This document shows, piece after piece, positions 1-9,552 of a stretch of 64,000 nt of DNA. The notes under the pieces were generated by a model. The model searched no databases. It was not told the origin of the DNA and saw nothing but the letters and a program-made list of their open reading frames with translations. How positions within the stretch are numbered: position 1 is the first letter of the stretch; every line of letters starts with the position of its first letter. A program made the translations under genes and the position numbers. The stretch is from JBBQXH01 sp963710975 (GTDB taxonomy: Bacteria; Actinomycetota; Thermoleophilia; Gaiellales; Gaiellaceae): NCBI GenBank assembly GCA_963710975.1, contig CAVQCG010000005.1, positions 434,001 to 498,000 of the forward strand, given 5' to 3'.

Positions 1-180
1 CAGGTCGCCCTGGTCGTCGCAGGCGGCCTGACGAACCGCGAAGCAGCACTCCAGCTCTTTCTCAGCCCGAAGACGATCGACTTCCACCTGCGCAACATCT
101 ACCGGAAGCTGGACATCCGGTCGCGTACCGAGCTTGCGAACCTCATCGCACAGAACGGCGGGGCCCGCACCACGTCGTAG
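1..180 (+). CDS. LuxR-family regulator, C-terminal HTH (partial, 5' end outside window)
   Basis: The frame is open from the first base to a TAG at 178-180 and encodes the last 59 residues of a transcription regulator. The sequence LTNREAALQLFLSPKTIDFH is a typical LuxR/GerE four-helix HTH: the LTNREAA start of helix 1, LSPKTID for the turn, and the HLRNIYRKLDIRSRTEL recognition and dimer helices. The N-terminal sensor or receiver domain lies outside the window, so the input signal is unknown. The gene downstream begins 180 bases later on the same strand, and nothing ties it functionally to this regulator. Confidence 0.85.
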   Translation, partial: QVALVVAGGLTNREAALQLFLSPKTIDFHLRNIYRKLDIRSRTELANLIAQNGGARTTS

Positions 181-360
181 CTCCACGATCCGCCCGGAAA
201 CCTAGGCGTTTCCCCGGCGCGATCGGAAGCGCCGCAGTGCTTCGCTCGGAGTCTTGGAAGCCCAGCTGCTGCATGCCCGCCGCAAGGTCGGTGCAAGACC
301 ACGGGTCGACCCTCGCCGCACAACGGCCGCATACGAGCGGCCGCGGAGCGAGGAGTGGCG

Positions 361-1729
361 ATGCAGCGCTCGACGCTACGACGAATGATCGCGCTCGGAG
401 CGATGACTGCGGCTGTCGTGCTCGGGCTGACCGTCGACGGCACATTCGACGGGCAGCGGGCCAATCCGGCTCCAGAGACTGGCGGAACGCTCTCCCAGGG
501 GACGGGGACCGTCCTCGCAGCGACGTCCCGGGAACCCGCCTCCGCAGTGGAGGGAGGAACAGGCGGAGGAGGCAGACATCGGAGGTGGCGCAGGCATCGA
601 GGCGGTGTACCGCGCACAGGGCTATGCACCTGGGAAGCGTGCGGTGCTCGAGGTGTGGTCGAGGACCTCACATTTGTCGATTCAGCAGTTCCAGATGGGG
701 GCCGAAAAGATCCGGGCGCACGGGAAGGACGTCCTTCGGGGTGTACCCGTCAGTCAGGCCATCGGCGTCTCCCCCTCACGCGGCCGTCTCACGGTACGTA
801 TCGGCGATTGGGAGAGTGGCGTATATTTCAGCCGCCTCACGTCTCGCGGGCACGTCGGATACGCCCCGTTCGTCGTCCGACCCCGCCGTCTGGGCGAGCA
901 TCGCGTCGCCGTCGTCGTACCGACGAACACCTGGGCCGCCTACAACTTCCGCGATGTGGACGGAAACGGTGTCGGCGACACCTGGTACGCCGATTCTTCC
1001 ATCGGCGTCGTCGACCTTCAGCGGCCGTTCCTGAACCGAGGCGTTCCGCCGCACTTCGGCGGCTACGACCTGGGGTTCCTCCGCTGGTTCGCGCAAACCG
1101 GCAAGAAGGCAGACTTCTTCTCCGACTCGGACCTCGAGCGAATCGGCAGTGGGGATGAACTCGCGAAGGTGTACGACCTGATCGTCTTCCCCGGGCACGA
1201 GGAGTACGTGACGCCTCATGCCTACGACCTGATCGAGCGCTATCGTGACCTGGGCGGCAACCTCGCGTTCCTCTCGGCCAACAGCTTCTTCTACCGCGTC
1301 GAGCGCCACGGCCACACGATCCACCGAACCGGCCGCTGGCGTGACATCGGCCGGCAGGAGGGCGCGCTCACCGGGGCCCAGTACGTCGGCTGGAACCACA
1401 ACCGGTACCCGAACAAGCCCTACGTCGTCGTCGGCGCCAAGCGGGCACCGTGGCTCTTCCGCGGTACCGGGCTCGGGAACGGCTCCCGCTTCGGCAAGTA
1501 CGGCATCGAGATCGACGCGAAGTCGTGGAGCTCGCCGAAGGGCACGCGCGTCCTCGCGCGGATCCCGAACGCTTTCGGCCCAGGTCAGTCGGCCGAGATG
1601 ACGTACTACACGACTGCCCGGGGAGCCAAGATCTTCGCCGCTGGCGCGATGAACTTCGGCGGCACCGCCGAGTGGCCGGTCGTCTCGAAACTCATGGAGA
1701 ACCTGTGGGCGCACCTGGTGCAGCCGTGA
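361..1729 (+). pseudogene. Secreted N,N-dimethylformamidase beta-subunit-like (C-terminal domain) protein, frameshifted
   Basis: ATG 361 follows AGGAG at 351-355 and opens a typical secretion signal (MQRSTLRRMIALGAMTAA...) in one frame. The globular domain is read in another frame, from about 560 to the TGA at 1727-1729. It contains VYDLIVFPGHEEYVTPHAYD and a late segment MNFGGTAEWP, which resemble the glutamine-amidotransferase-like C-terminal domain of N,N-dimethylformamidase large subunits. This domain is common in secreted actinobacterial proteins, where its substrate is unknown. One indel between about 500 and 600 is needed to join signal peptide and domain. Without it, only a GTG at 605 could start the domain, giving 374 residues with no export signal. 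The stop overlaps the next start (TGATG), so the two genes were translationally coupled. Confidence 0.7.
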
Positions 1730-3890
1730 TGCGCCTGGGTTCCAGGGCACTTTAATGGGAGCCGTTGCCCTGACGACGCTGTCCCTCATCCCGTCTGCGG
1801 TCTCAACGGCGACCGTTGGAGCAGTCGCCTTCACGAGCGACCGGACATACCTCCCCAGGGTGTACATCGTCAACGCAGACGGGAGCGGCCAGCGCCTCCT
1901 CGTCGAGGACGCACAGAATCCACAGTGGTCACCAGACGGCTCGCGGCTCGCCTACCGCGATGCCGAAGGTGTTCTGCTCGTGGCTCGTGCAGACGGAAGC
2001 GAACCCCGGAAGGTCGGCGAAGTGGATCGGAACTCGGCGCCCTCGGCGTATAGGTGGGCACCGGATGGCTCGCGTATCGCTTACGAAGCCGAGATCGGCG
2101 AGATCTACATCGTCTGGCGTCGAGGATGGTGCCACGACGAGAATCATCCAGGACGGTTCGAGTCCGGCGTGGTCTCCGGATGGAGCCCGGATCGCGTTCG
2201 ATCGAGGAGGGTTTGTCGACCCCACCGTCTACACCGTGGCAGAAGATGGAAGCGACGCTCAGGAGGTTGCGGCGGGTTCTGACCCCGAATGGTCGCCGGA
2301 CGGAAAGACGATAGCCCTGATCCGGGAAGACCCCGACACGTTCGACGATCAGCTCTGGCTCGTTCACCCAGGGGTTTCCGGAGCGAAACAGATCGGCCTC
2401 GTAGGACGACTACGACATCGGGTTCGCCTGGTCTCCAGACGGCACCCGGCTCGCAGTCGAGACATCCGACAGGGTCTTCGTCGTCGAGGCAGCCACAGGG
2501 CAGTCGCACCAGCTCGCCACAAAGTTCTACGCCCCCCGCCACTCCGTACCCGACTGGTCTCCCGACGGAACGCAGCTGGTGGTCAGCGGAAACGACAACA
2601 TCTGGATCCTCGATGCAACAACCGGCGTCGGGCAGCAGGTCACGGACTCCGAGCGCTTTGGCTACGCGAACACCTCCCCTCGTTAGGATCCGCTCACACA
2701 CTCGTCGGCAGAGATCGGCGGCACTCCTGTCTCCGAAGAGGTGCCTCCATCCTCGATCCGTAAGGATCGGTGTACTTGAGACGGCGGCGCCGATCACTGG
2801 CCTCGCTGCGGACGGTCGGAGAGTCGCCGTCGACTTGAACCTGACGGAGACGATCTGTCCACATGCTGAGATCTGGGAGCCGGAAACGGGCGCCCTCAGA
2901 AGCCTTTACTGGAGCTTCGGCTGCCTGAATCAAATCTGTGAGGTTGCCTGCGAACCGGCGGCGATCGCGTCGTTCGCCTTTGCCGGCTCCCAGTACACGC
3001 GGGCGACGCTCTGGTGCACTTTCCATGATTGTCACGACCGCCTCGAGTCGGCGTCACTCGACGCGCCACGCCTGACGGACGTCACTCCCAACCCGACGGA
3101 CGCCGACGGATACGTTCGGGCCTTCGCCGACACCCTTCTGGCTGGAGATGGGGAGTTGACCGTGCAGGCCGACCAGCTGTTACGGCATGGAAAGACGACA
3201 CTCTGGCGCATCCAGGGCTACGTTGCGCTGCCGCTGCGGAAGGTCGACGGTAAGGTGAGGCGCCTTGCCGTCGACTCTGGGCGAATCGCGACGGAGGACA
3301 CCAAGGGAACCGTCACGCTGCGCGGGGCTGATGCCGTCGCGATCTGGCAGCACAGCTTCAAGCCGAAGCGGATTCGAGGAATGGCGCTCGATGCTTCAAG
3401 ACTCGCGGTGATGAGAGCGCGAGCACTCGTCACCTATGACGTCACAAGCGGCCGCCGCGAGACGACCCATCCGTTGCCCGCGGGACCCCGCCAAACGCCG
3501 AGCGCTCCTTGACATGTCCGACGGGGTCGCCATCTACCGAGAGGGAAGCACGCTCCATGCGCTCCGCGTCTCCGACGGTCGTGACGTCATCGTCGCCATG
3601 CCCTCGCACGGACCCGTCTATGCGCAGATCGAGGGATCCGGTCTCTTCTACTCCGACAACGAGCCCGACGCGGAGCGACCCGGCCGTGTGGCTTTTGTCT
3701 CCTTCGACGATCTCTCGGCCCGCCTCGACTCAGGCTCCGGTTCAGAGCGCACTACAGCCACAGAGCCCAGCTGGGAGCAGATTGGACCCGAAGGAGGACA
3801 AGCGGACGGGCTGGCGATTGCGCCGTCGGCGCCGTCAACCCTACCTTATGTCGTGTACGCCGCAACGTCCAAGGGCGGGATCGAGCGGCT
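1729..3890 (+). pseudogene. TolB/PD40-type beta-propeller protein, multiply disrupted
   Basis: Propeller coding sequence can be followed for over 2 kb only by changing frame repeatedly. The signal-like start MRLGSRAL (ATG 1729) shifts near 1753. NADGSG, WSPDGSRLAY and WAPDGSRIAY repeats follow up to about 2115. After a shift, WSPDGARIAF and WSPDGKTIAL run to about 2395. A third frame gives WSPDGTRLAVE and WSPDGTQLVV up to an in-frame TAG at 2684-2686. That frame continues sensibly to a TGA near 2777, and a C-terminal propeller-like half follows in yet another frame with one more shift near 3465. The last part (GPEGGQADGLAIAPSAPST) resembles a BNR-type blade and may be a separate remnant. No intact product is possible. 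It was probably an exported beta-propeller of unknown ligand. Confidence 0.7.
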
Positions 3891-3895
3891 CGAGC

Positions 3896-4813
3896 TCACA
3901 CCACGTACGGCGCCAGCACGTCCCGGGCGAGGAAGAATCCGCGCTCCACGAGCTCGTCCGTGCCCTCGAACTTCCTGTCCTCGTGCTCGATGACGATCGG
4001 GCCGTCGTAGCCGTTGCGGTAGAGGGCGGCGAAGAAGCGCGGCCAGTCGACCTCGCCGAGGCCGGGGATGCGCGGCACCTGCCAGCCCATGCCGAGCGAG
4101 AGGATGCCGTTGTCGTAGAGGCCGTTCCTGTCGATCTCCAGATCCTTCGCGTGCACGTGGTAGATGCGTGGCGCAAACTCGTCGATCGCGCGCTCGATGT
4201 CGATCATCTGCCAGACGAGGTGGGACGGGTCGAAGTTGAGCCCGAGTGCCTCGGACGGGATCGCCTCGAACATCTCCCGCCAGATCGCCGGCGAGTACGC
4301 GACGTTGTTGCCCGCCGGCCACTCGTCGAACGAGAAGATCATCGGACAGTTCTCGATCGCGATACGTACGCCGCGCTCCTCGGCGCGGGCGACTAGCGGT
4401 GTCCAGACCTTGCGGAATTCCTCCAGGTTCTCCGGGACGCTCCTGTCCTTGTCGTTCCCGGCGAAGGTCGTCACCGTGCCGACTCCGAGGAGCGGAGCCG
4501 CGTCGATCACCTTCTCGAGATGGCCGACCACGGCGGCGCGCTGCTCGGGATCCGGATGAAGCGGGTTCGGGTAGTAGCCGAGCGCGGAGATCTCGATCCC
4601 CTTCGCATCGAGCATTCCGCGGATCTCGTCGGCCTTCGTCTCGTCGAGCGCATCGACGTCGACGTGAGTGACGCCGGCGTAGCGCCGCGTATCGCCCGAC
4701 GCGAGCGGCCAGCAGCAGATCTCGAGGCAGCCGAAGCCGTTCGCGGCCGCCCAGTCGGCAACCTCCTCGAGCGAGCGGCCGCCAAACGGGACGGTGATGA
4801 ACCCGAGCTTCAT
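3896..4813 (-). CDS. Sugar phosphate isomerase/epimerase (xylose-isomerase-like TIM barrel)
   Basis: A 305-residue protein starting MKLGFITVPFGGRSLEEV, with ATG 4813 preceded by a good AAGGAG 7 bases upstream. An in-frame start 15 bases further upstream lacks such spacing. The segments IENCPM, LNFDPSHLVWQ and YHVHAKD, followed by GEVDWPRFFAALYRNGYDGPIVIEHED, are the usual metal-ligand strands of the AP-endonuclease-2/xylose-isomerase-like barrel. Such proteins isomerise or epimerise sugars and keto-sugars with a divalent metal; the exact substrate cannot be read from sequence. It lies 22 bases downstream of the flavin dehydrogenase gene and is probably co-transcribed with it. Its 3' end meets the broken beta-propeller gene tail to tail. 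Confidence 0.88.
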   Translation of the reverse strand: MKLGFITVPFGGRSLEEVADWAAANGFGCLEICCWPLASGDTRRYAGVTHVDVDALDETKADEIRGMLDAKGIEISALGYYPNPLHPDPEQRAAVVGHLEKVIDAAPLLGVGTVTTFAGNDKDRSVPENLEEFRKVWTPLVARAEERGVRIAIENCPMIFSFDEWPAGNNVAYSPAIWREMFEAIPSEALGLNFDPSHLVWQMIDIERAIDEFAPRIYHVHAKDLEIDRNGLYDNGILSLGMGWQVPRIPGLGEVDWPRFFAALYRNGYDGPIVIEHEDRKFEGTDELVERGFFLARDVLAPYVV

Positions 4814-4835
4814 CAGTGCTCCTTCCAATCGGTCA

Positions 4836-6194
4836 CTATTCGGGAAAGATCCGCCCTGGACAGAGGATCCCGTGCGGGTCGACTGCGCGCTTGAAGGCGC
4901 GCATCATCTCGATCTCCGCGGCGCTCCTGGTCAACGACAGCCAGCGCGTCTTCGCGACGCCGACGCCGTGCTCGGCGCTGATCGACCCGCCGTGGCGCGC
5001 GACGAGATCGAGGACGAGGTCGTCCACCGACTCGTCCTCCGGATCCGGGCCGACGACGTTGACGTGGACATTGCCGTCGCCGAGGTGCCCGTACAGGAAC
5101 GTCCGCGCATCTGGGAACCGGGAGGCGACTCCCGCCGAGACCGCATCGAGGAATGCCGGCTGGTCGCCGATCGGAACGCTCACGTCGAGCTTGTGCGGCA
5201 CGCCCGCTGCCGCGACGCTCTCGTTGTGCGCCTCGCGATAGAGCCAGAGCTGCTCGCGCCCCGCGGTGTCGCCGGCGATCGCGGCGTCGAGGAGCAGCGA
5301 CTCGACCTCGCTCGCGGCCTCGGCGAGCTCTTCTTCGGGCTCGGTGCCTCCGCACTCGGTGACGACGTAGAACGGGTGGACGCGGCCGCCGAACGGCGCA
5401 GTGATCCCGCGGTGGCCACAGACGAGCTCGAGGCCCTCGGCTCGGAAGAAATCGGCCGCGCGGAGGGAGGGCGCGCCTGCGCGCAGCGCTTGCAGCAGCG
5501 CGATGCCGTCCTCCGCGCTCTCGAGCGCGAACAGCCCGGCGGCCAGCGAGGTCGGAAGCGGCTGGAGCCGGAGGCGGGCGGCTGTCACAACCCCGAGCGT
5601 CCCCTCGCTCCCCACGAGCAGACCGGGCCAGTCGTAGCCCGCATTGTCCTTCAGGAGGCCGGCGAGCCGTTGGACGATCGTCCCGTCCGCGAGAACGGCC
5701 TCGAGCCCCATCACCTGAGCGCGCATCGAGCCGAAACGGGCCGCAAGCGTCCCTCCGGCGTTCGTCGCGACCATGCCGCCGATCGTGGCCCCGCTGCGCC
5801 CGCCATGGTCGACGGGAAACTCGAAGCCGCACGCGGCGACATGCCGCTGAAGGGTGTCGAGCCGGACGCCCGCCCCAGCGGTCACCTGGCCGGCAACAGG
5901 CTCGACGGCGTCCAGGGTATCGAGACGCTCGAGATTGACGAGTACCTCGCCCTCGCGCGGGATCTGCCCGCCAACCATGCCGGTGTTCCCACCCTGCAGA
6001 CACAGAGGCGCGCGGTTGGCCGCACAAGCCCGCACGACGTCGGCCACCTGCCCCGCGTCAGCCGGTCGGGCGAGCACCAGGGCCCGGCCGTTGAAGCGCC
6101 CGGTCAGGTCGTGCTCGTAGCGCTCGGTCGCGTCGCCCCCGTCGAGCACGTGGTCGGAGCCGACGGCGGCTATGAGGTCGTCGCGAAGCGCCAC
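4836..6194 (-). CDS. FAD-linked oxidase, GlcD/D-lactate dehydrogenase type
   Basis: A 452-residue protein with the two-part PCMH/FAD-linked oxidase layout. The FAD pyrophosphate loop (LCLQGGNTGMVGG, about residues 65-77) is followed by DHGGRSGATIGGMVATNAGG (about 128-148). The C-terminal cap domain carries LYGHLGDGNVHVNV and ISAEHGVGVAKTR, whose His and Glu bind metal and substrate in glycolate, D-lactate and D-2-hydroxyglutarate dehydrogenases. It likely oxidises a 2-hydroxy acid and passes electrons to the respiratory chain. The GTG start at 6194 follows the preceding minus-strand gene by 11 bases. The isomerase downstream suggests a role in carbohydrate or hydroxy-acid catabolism. The individual substrate is not determinable. 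Confidence 0.88.
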   Translation of the reverse strand: MALRDDLIAAVGSDHVLDGGDATERYEHDLTGRFNGRALVLARPADAGQVADVVRACAANRAPLCLQGGNTGMVGGQIPREGEVLVNLERLDTLDAVEPVAGQVTAGAGVRLDTLQRHVAACGFEFPVDHGGRSGATIGGMVATNAGGTLAARFGSMRAQVMGLEAVLADGTIVQRLAGLLKDNAGYDWPGLLVGSEGTLGVVTAARLRLQPLPTSLAAGLFALESAEDGIALLQALRAGAPSLRAADFFRAEGLELVCGHRGITAPFGGRVHPFYVVTECGGTEPEEELAEAASEVESLLLDAAIAGDTAGREQLWLYREAHNESVAAAGVPHKLDVSVPIGDQPAFLDAVSAGVASRFPDARTFLYGHLGDGNVHVNVVGPDPEDESVDDLVLDLVARHGGSISAEHGVGVAKTRWLSLTRSAAEIEMMRAFKRAVDPHGILCPGRIFPE

Positions 6195-6205
6195 GGCGGA
6201 TTGTG

Positions 6206-6820
6206 TCAGGCGGCGAGCGCCGCGCGGATCGCCGCCTGAGGATCGTCGACGACCGGCTCTCCGTGGGACAGGCAGAGCACCGTGAACGGCAAGCCGAGGA
6301 GCCGCTCGACGGACTCCCGCTGCAACTCCGGGTCGTGCACGTACTCGGCGGGTGTGAGCATGAGATCCATGCCCGGAATCTTGACGAGAAGGTCGGGAAC
6401 GAAGGCGACGCCGGGATCGACGGAGGTGATGAGCGTGTGCTGCGTCGTTCCAGCCCCGGGCGTGAAATGGGCTGTCAGGCCACCCGGAAGCAAATCCCCA
6501 TCGCCGTATCGCTCGTCGGGCTCCTCGTCGATCTCCTTCGAGAGCGCCGGCGCATACACCGGGACACCGAGTTCACGGCGGTAGCGCCACGCGGATCGCT
6601 GGTGACCGCCGGCCGTGATGACGATCGCAGCGACCGGTCCGAGTTCCCGGAGCGATTCGTCCGCGAGCGGCAGCGGGTCGATGAGGACGGTGCCGTCCGC
6701 ACCGGCGAGTGCGTGCGCAGAGCTGAGATAGCCACCGATGCGGTCATCGGGCACGCCCCATTGCCAGACGCCGGTGACGACCTCCTCGACGTGATCGGCA
6801 ACTGCGCTCGGCTCGCTCAT
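6206..6820 (-). CDS. Metallo-beta-lactamase-fold protein with degenerate metal site
   Basis: A 204-residue protein whose outline follows the MBL fold: GVWQWGVPD and GTVLIDPLPL strands early, a VAAIVITAGGHQRSAW segment, HFTPGAGTTQHTLI and a late LCLSHGEPVVDDP. The HxHxDH zinc motif expected after VITA is replaced by GGHQRSAW, so the canonical dinuclear site is absent and hydrolase activity is doubtful. ATG 6820 overlaps the stop of the preceding nucleotidyltransferase gene in an ATGA junction, so it is translated with the HEPN-MNT pair. Whether it belongs functionally to that module is unknown. Confidence 0.7.
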   Translation of the reverse strand: MSEPSAVADHVEEVVTGVWQWGVPDDRIGGYLSSAHALAGADGTVLIDPLPLADESLRELGPVAAIVITAGGHQRSAWRYRRELGVPVYAPALSKEIDEEPDERYGDGDLLPGGLTAHFTPGAGTTQHTLITSVDPGVAFVPDLLVKIPGMDLMLTPAEYVHDPELQRESVERLLGLPFTVLCLSHGEPVVDDPQAAIRAALAA

Positions 6821-7194
6821 GTTCCGCTCCCTTCGGTCCTTGGGGACGGCAGCTGTCCGGCAACCGTCACACCGGTATCGATCGCCTCCAGCAGCAGCCG
6901 GTTCCCCCGCGCCACCTCCCGCTCGAACTCGGCCGGTGTGAATCCGGTCGGTTGGATCCGCGGCGGCGCGTCTTCGAGCAGCAGCGTCGCGCGATCGAGT
7001 GCACGCTCCGGCAGGCTGTCCACGATGACGACTACATCGACGTCGCTCCAGACGTTGAAGTCCCCCCGCGCGACAGAACCGGCCACAACAGCTGCCTCGA
7101 GCGAGACCCTGGCCGATAGCCGTTCGGCATACGACCTGGCCAGGCCCAGGAGCTCGTCGCGCTCCGCCTTCCGCCGCTCGAGCACGTCAGCCAC
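6817..7194 (-). CDS. MNT-type nucleotidyltransferase (partner of HEPN protein)
   Basis: A 125-residue minimal nucleotidyltransferase. The pol-beta-type active site is clear in VVAGSVARGDFNVWSDVDVV (about residues 36-55): a GS motif followed by two catalytic Asp residues. In HEPN-MNT modules this protein AMPylates its HEPN RNase partner and acts as antitoxin. That is family knowledge, and whether this copy does so is inference. The GTG start at 7194 lies 8 bases inside the end of the HEPN gene, the usual toxin-first arrangement. The downstream MBL-fold gene overlaps by 4 bases. Confidence 0.85.
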   Translation of the reverse strand: MADVLERRKAERDELLGLARSYAERLSARVSLEAAVVAGSVARGDFNVWSDVDVVVIVDSLPERALDRATLLLEDAPPRIQPTGFTPAEFEREVARGNRLLLEAIDTGVTVAGQLPSPRTEGSGT

Positions 7195-7606
7195 CGAGCG
7201 CCTCCCAGGCGCCGTCCACGAATCGCAGGACCGCCTCCGCGTCGCGGGTCGCCTCGGCCGAGTCCGATGGCCCGTAATACGAGCCCGAAGGTCCTCCCGG
7301 AAGCGCGTCTGGATAGCGGGCCGGGACGTAGTGACGGCTCAGGCGCCTGAGTGCAGCAGCGACGTCCTCGGGCAACTCGGTGCCCGAGCTCGCGACCAGC
7401 TGGCCCAGGCGCGCCAGATCGTGGCCCCACGGGGCGTTGCCGATGCCGTGGAGAAAGCCCTTCATCGCCAGCTGAGCGGCCTGCTCGGCGAGGAAGCACG
7501 ACCAGTTGTGAAGATCTGCAGCGGCCTGTACCCGAGCCCCCTCGAGAGCACGATTGGCCTCGACACGCCAGCGGCGGTACTCGTCCTCGTCGAGCAGCGA
7601 ACTCAT
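7187..7606 (-). CDS. HEPN domain protein (putative RNase toxin of HEPN-MNT pair)
   Basis: A 139-residue all-helical protein with the HEPN pattern: WRVEANRALEGARVQAAADLHN, then WSCFLAEQAAQLAMKGFLHG, and a C-terminal RLSRHYVPARYPDALPGG. The last segment (YxPxRYPDA) is a hallmark of HEPN proteins paired with MNT nucleotidyltransferases. The canonical RxxxxH RNase motif is not plainly present; RLSRHY is the nearest arginine-histidine cluster. ATG 7606 precedes the MNT gene, which starts inside this gene's last codons, so the two form one translation-coupled unit. It may be a toxin-antitoxin or phage-defence module, or a domesticated regulator. Confidence 0.82.
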   Translation of the reverse strand: MSSLLDEDEYRRWRVEANRALEGARVQAAADLHNWSCFLAEQAAQLAMKGFLHGIGNAPWGHDLARLGQLVASSGTELPEDVAAALRRLSRHYVPARYPDALPGGPSGSYYGPSDSAEATRDAEAVLRFVDGAWEALGG

Positions 7607-7626
7607 GCGGGCAGTATCGCGCGGTC

Positions 7627-8469
7627 TCAGCGTCGGCGGTAGACAGGGTGCCGCAGGTTGCCGATTCCCTCGATCGTGATCTCGACCCAGTCGCCGTCCT
7701 CGAGGGTCACCTCGTCAGGGGGCACGAGCCCGGTGCCCGTGAGCAGGACTGCGCCGAACGGATGGGAAAGCTCGCGAAACAGGTACTCGGCCAGTTCCTC
7801 GAAAGTGCGTCGCATCTTCGCCGTCGAGGTCTCGCCCTCGTAGATCGTCTCGCCGCCGCGCTCGATCTTCAACTCGATTCGGGCGGAGCGAGCCGCGTCG
7901 CCAGCATCCCGCGCCAGCACGATCGTGTCGGACAGGCCCAGTGCGTCGTCGTAGATCTTGGCCTGTGCGAGGTAGAGCGGATTCTCGCCCTCGATCGAGC
8001 GCGACGAGATGTCGTCGGCGACGAGGTAGCCGGCCAGCTCTCCCTGGGCGGTCAGAACCAGCGCCAGCTCGGGCTCGGGAACGTCCCAGCTCGAGTCCGC
8101 GCGGATCCGCAGTGGCGCGCCGGGCGCAGGGACGCGATACGAAGGCATCTTCATGAAGAGCTCGGGCCGCTCCGACTGGAAGACGAGGTCGTAGACGCTC
8201 TCGACCCGTGCCTCCTCCATGCGTGCCTGAAGCGAGCGCTCGTAGGTCACGCCGGACGCCCAGACCTCCTGCCTGTCGACCGGTGCGAGCACGTCAGCGT
8301 CTTCGTCGAGCGGCGGCCGGTCGAGCGCTCTGTCGACGGCCTCGTGGAGCGCCGCGAGCCCGCTGCCGAGCAGGTCGCAGAGGGGAGCCCCGAGTGGGTG
8401 ATAGCCGCCGGGAGCGGCGAAGACGACCGCGTCCTCTTCGCCCGCGCGGACACGTTGAAGCCCAGACAT
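7627..8469 (-). CDS. Fumarylacetoacetate hydrolase family protein
   Basis: A 280-residue member of the FAH superfamily. The metal-binding acidic cluster is visible in WDVPEPELALVL (Glu-x-Glu) followed by DISSRSIEGENPLYL (Asp). The C-terminal segment LLTGTGLVPPDEVTLEDGDWV is the conserved GTP/G-x-P strand of the family. Members cleave or dehydrate 2-keto-3-deoxy acids or acylpyruvates. The N-terminal part (VRAGEEDAVVF, PLCDLLGSGL) is closer to 2-keto-3-deoxy-arabonate-dehydratase-like members than to eukaryotic FAH. The gene stands alone between the HEPN-MNT unit and a LuxR regulator on the same strand. The regulator ends 23 bases upstream and may control it. Confidence 0.85.
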   Translation of the reverse strand: MSGLQRVRAGEEDAVVFAAPGGYHPLGAPLCDLLGSGLAALHEAVDRALDRPPLDEDADVLAPVDRQEVWASGVTYERSLQARMEEARVESVYDLVFQSERPELFMKMPSYRVPAPGAPLRIRADSSWDVPEPELALVLTAQGELAGYLVADDISSRSIEGENPLYLAQAKIYDDALGLSDTIVLARDAGDAARSARIELKIERGGETIYEGETSTAKMRRTFEELAEYLFRELSHPFGAVLLTGTGLVPPDEVTLEDGDWVEITIEGIGNLRHPVYRRR

Positions 8470-8492
8470 CGCGCGGAGCTTACCTAGAGCAA

Positions 8493-9446
8493 CTAGGGAA
8501 GTTCGAGCAGACCAACTCGGCGCGCCTCGAACACGGCCTCCGCACGGGACGTGACGTCGAGCTTGCGGAAGAGGCTCCGCGCGTAGCCCTTGGCCGTCGT
8601 CTCGGAGATACCGAGCGCGGCTCCGATCTGCTTGAACCGCAGCCCTTCGTCGAGGAGCCCGAGAAGCTCGCGCTCTCGCCGCGTCAGCGCAGGAACGAGC
8701 TGGGCGTCCTCGGTCGGCCGGAGGTGGATATCGCCTGCGCGCAGTCTGAGCACGGCGTCGAGGATCGCCTCCGTTCCCTGCTCCCGGGAGACGTAGCCGT
8801 CGACACCCGCAGCGATCGCGGCGATACGCGCCGCAGGCGTGTCGCGCGCCGGAACGGCGAGCACCGGTGCGCTCGACCCTGCCTCCCGGAGGAGGTTGAC
8901 GGTCGCCTCGAGCGCTTGCCCGGCGAACGACGCATCCGCGATGACGACGTCGACGGGCGAATCCCTGATCGCGGTCAGCGCGTCGTCCACCGTCAGGCAG
9001 GACGAGACATCGGCGTCGATACGCCGCTCCGCGATGCGAGCTAGCCCTTCGCCGATGAGATCGTCACCCTGGCAGATGAGCACGAGAGGCGGGCGCGAGT
9101 CACCCGGAAGAAGCGCGGTCAGATCATCAGCCGCAGCCTGGACCGCCTCGATCCGCCGGGTGTAGTCGATGTCGGTCTCGTCGCTGGACAGCGAGATGAC
9201 CGTGCTGCCGAGCGCCACCGAGCAGCCCGAGCAAAAGCCGAGCGCCTGCATCATCCGATCGGTCGGACGATTCCAACCTGGCTCGTGCTCGAAGTCGCTC
9301 GACGCGAACACCCCGCGATGGGCCGCCCCGCCTACCTGGGTCGACGTCGAGAGCGGCAGCTCGGTCCCGATCCCGAAGAGCCCCTTGCCGTCCCATGCGA
9401 CGATCCGGAACGTCGACGCCGACCGGTTGACTGCGGCGACGGACAC
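8493..9446 (-). CDS. LuxR-type regulator with GAF-like and degenerate receiver domains
   Basis: A 317-residue regulator. Residues 1-100 (AAVNRSASTFRIVAWDGKGL, then MMQALGFCSG and GSTVISLSSDE) look like a small GAF sensor. Residues 115-220 follow a CheY-like receiver: QGDD acidic pocket, VVIADAS with the expected phospho-Asp, and AAGVDGYVSRE, where the usual Lys after the final loop is replaced. Residues 250-317 are a LuxR HTH (LTRRERELLGLLDEG and SETTAKGYARSLFRKLD). The coding pattern continues about 20 codons upstream of GTG 9446 to a TAG without a standard start codon, so the N-terminus is uncertain. It faces the divergent flavin oxidoreductase across a roughly 180-bp gap. Confidence 0.78.
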   Translation of the reverse strand: MSVAAVNRSASTFRIVAWDGKGLFGIGTELPLSTSTQVGGAAHRGVFASSDFEHEPGWNRPTDRMMQALGFCSGCSVALGSTVISLSSDETDIDYTRRIEAVQAAADDLTALLPGDSRPPLVLICQGDDLIGEGLARIAERRIDADVSSCLTVDDALTAIRDSPVDVVIADASFAGQALEATVNLLREAGSSAPVLAVPARDTPAARIAAIAAGVDGYVSREQGTEAILDAVLRLRAGDIHLRPTEDAQLVPALTRRERELLGLLDEGLRFKQIGAALGISETTAKGYARSLFRKLDVTSRAEAVFEARRVGLLELP

Positions 9447-9552
9447 GCGGTCGACACCGAGGTCGGCTCGGAGGCGTCCTGCGGCTGCAGTCAGTGCCGT
9501 CGCGTCGATCTCGGGAGGCTACGCGCCTCTCCGGAGGCTCGCAACCGGGTCC

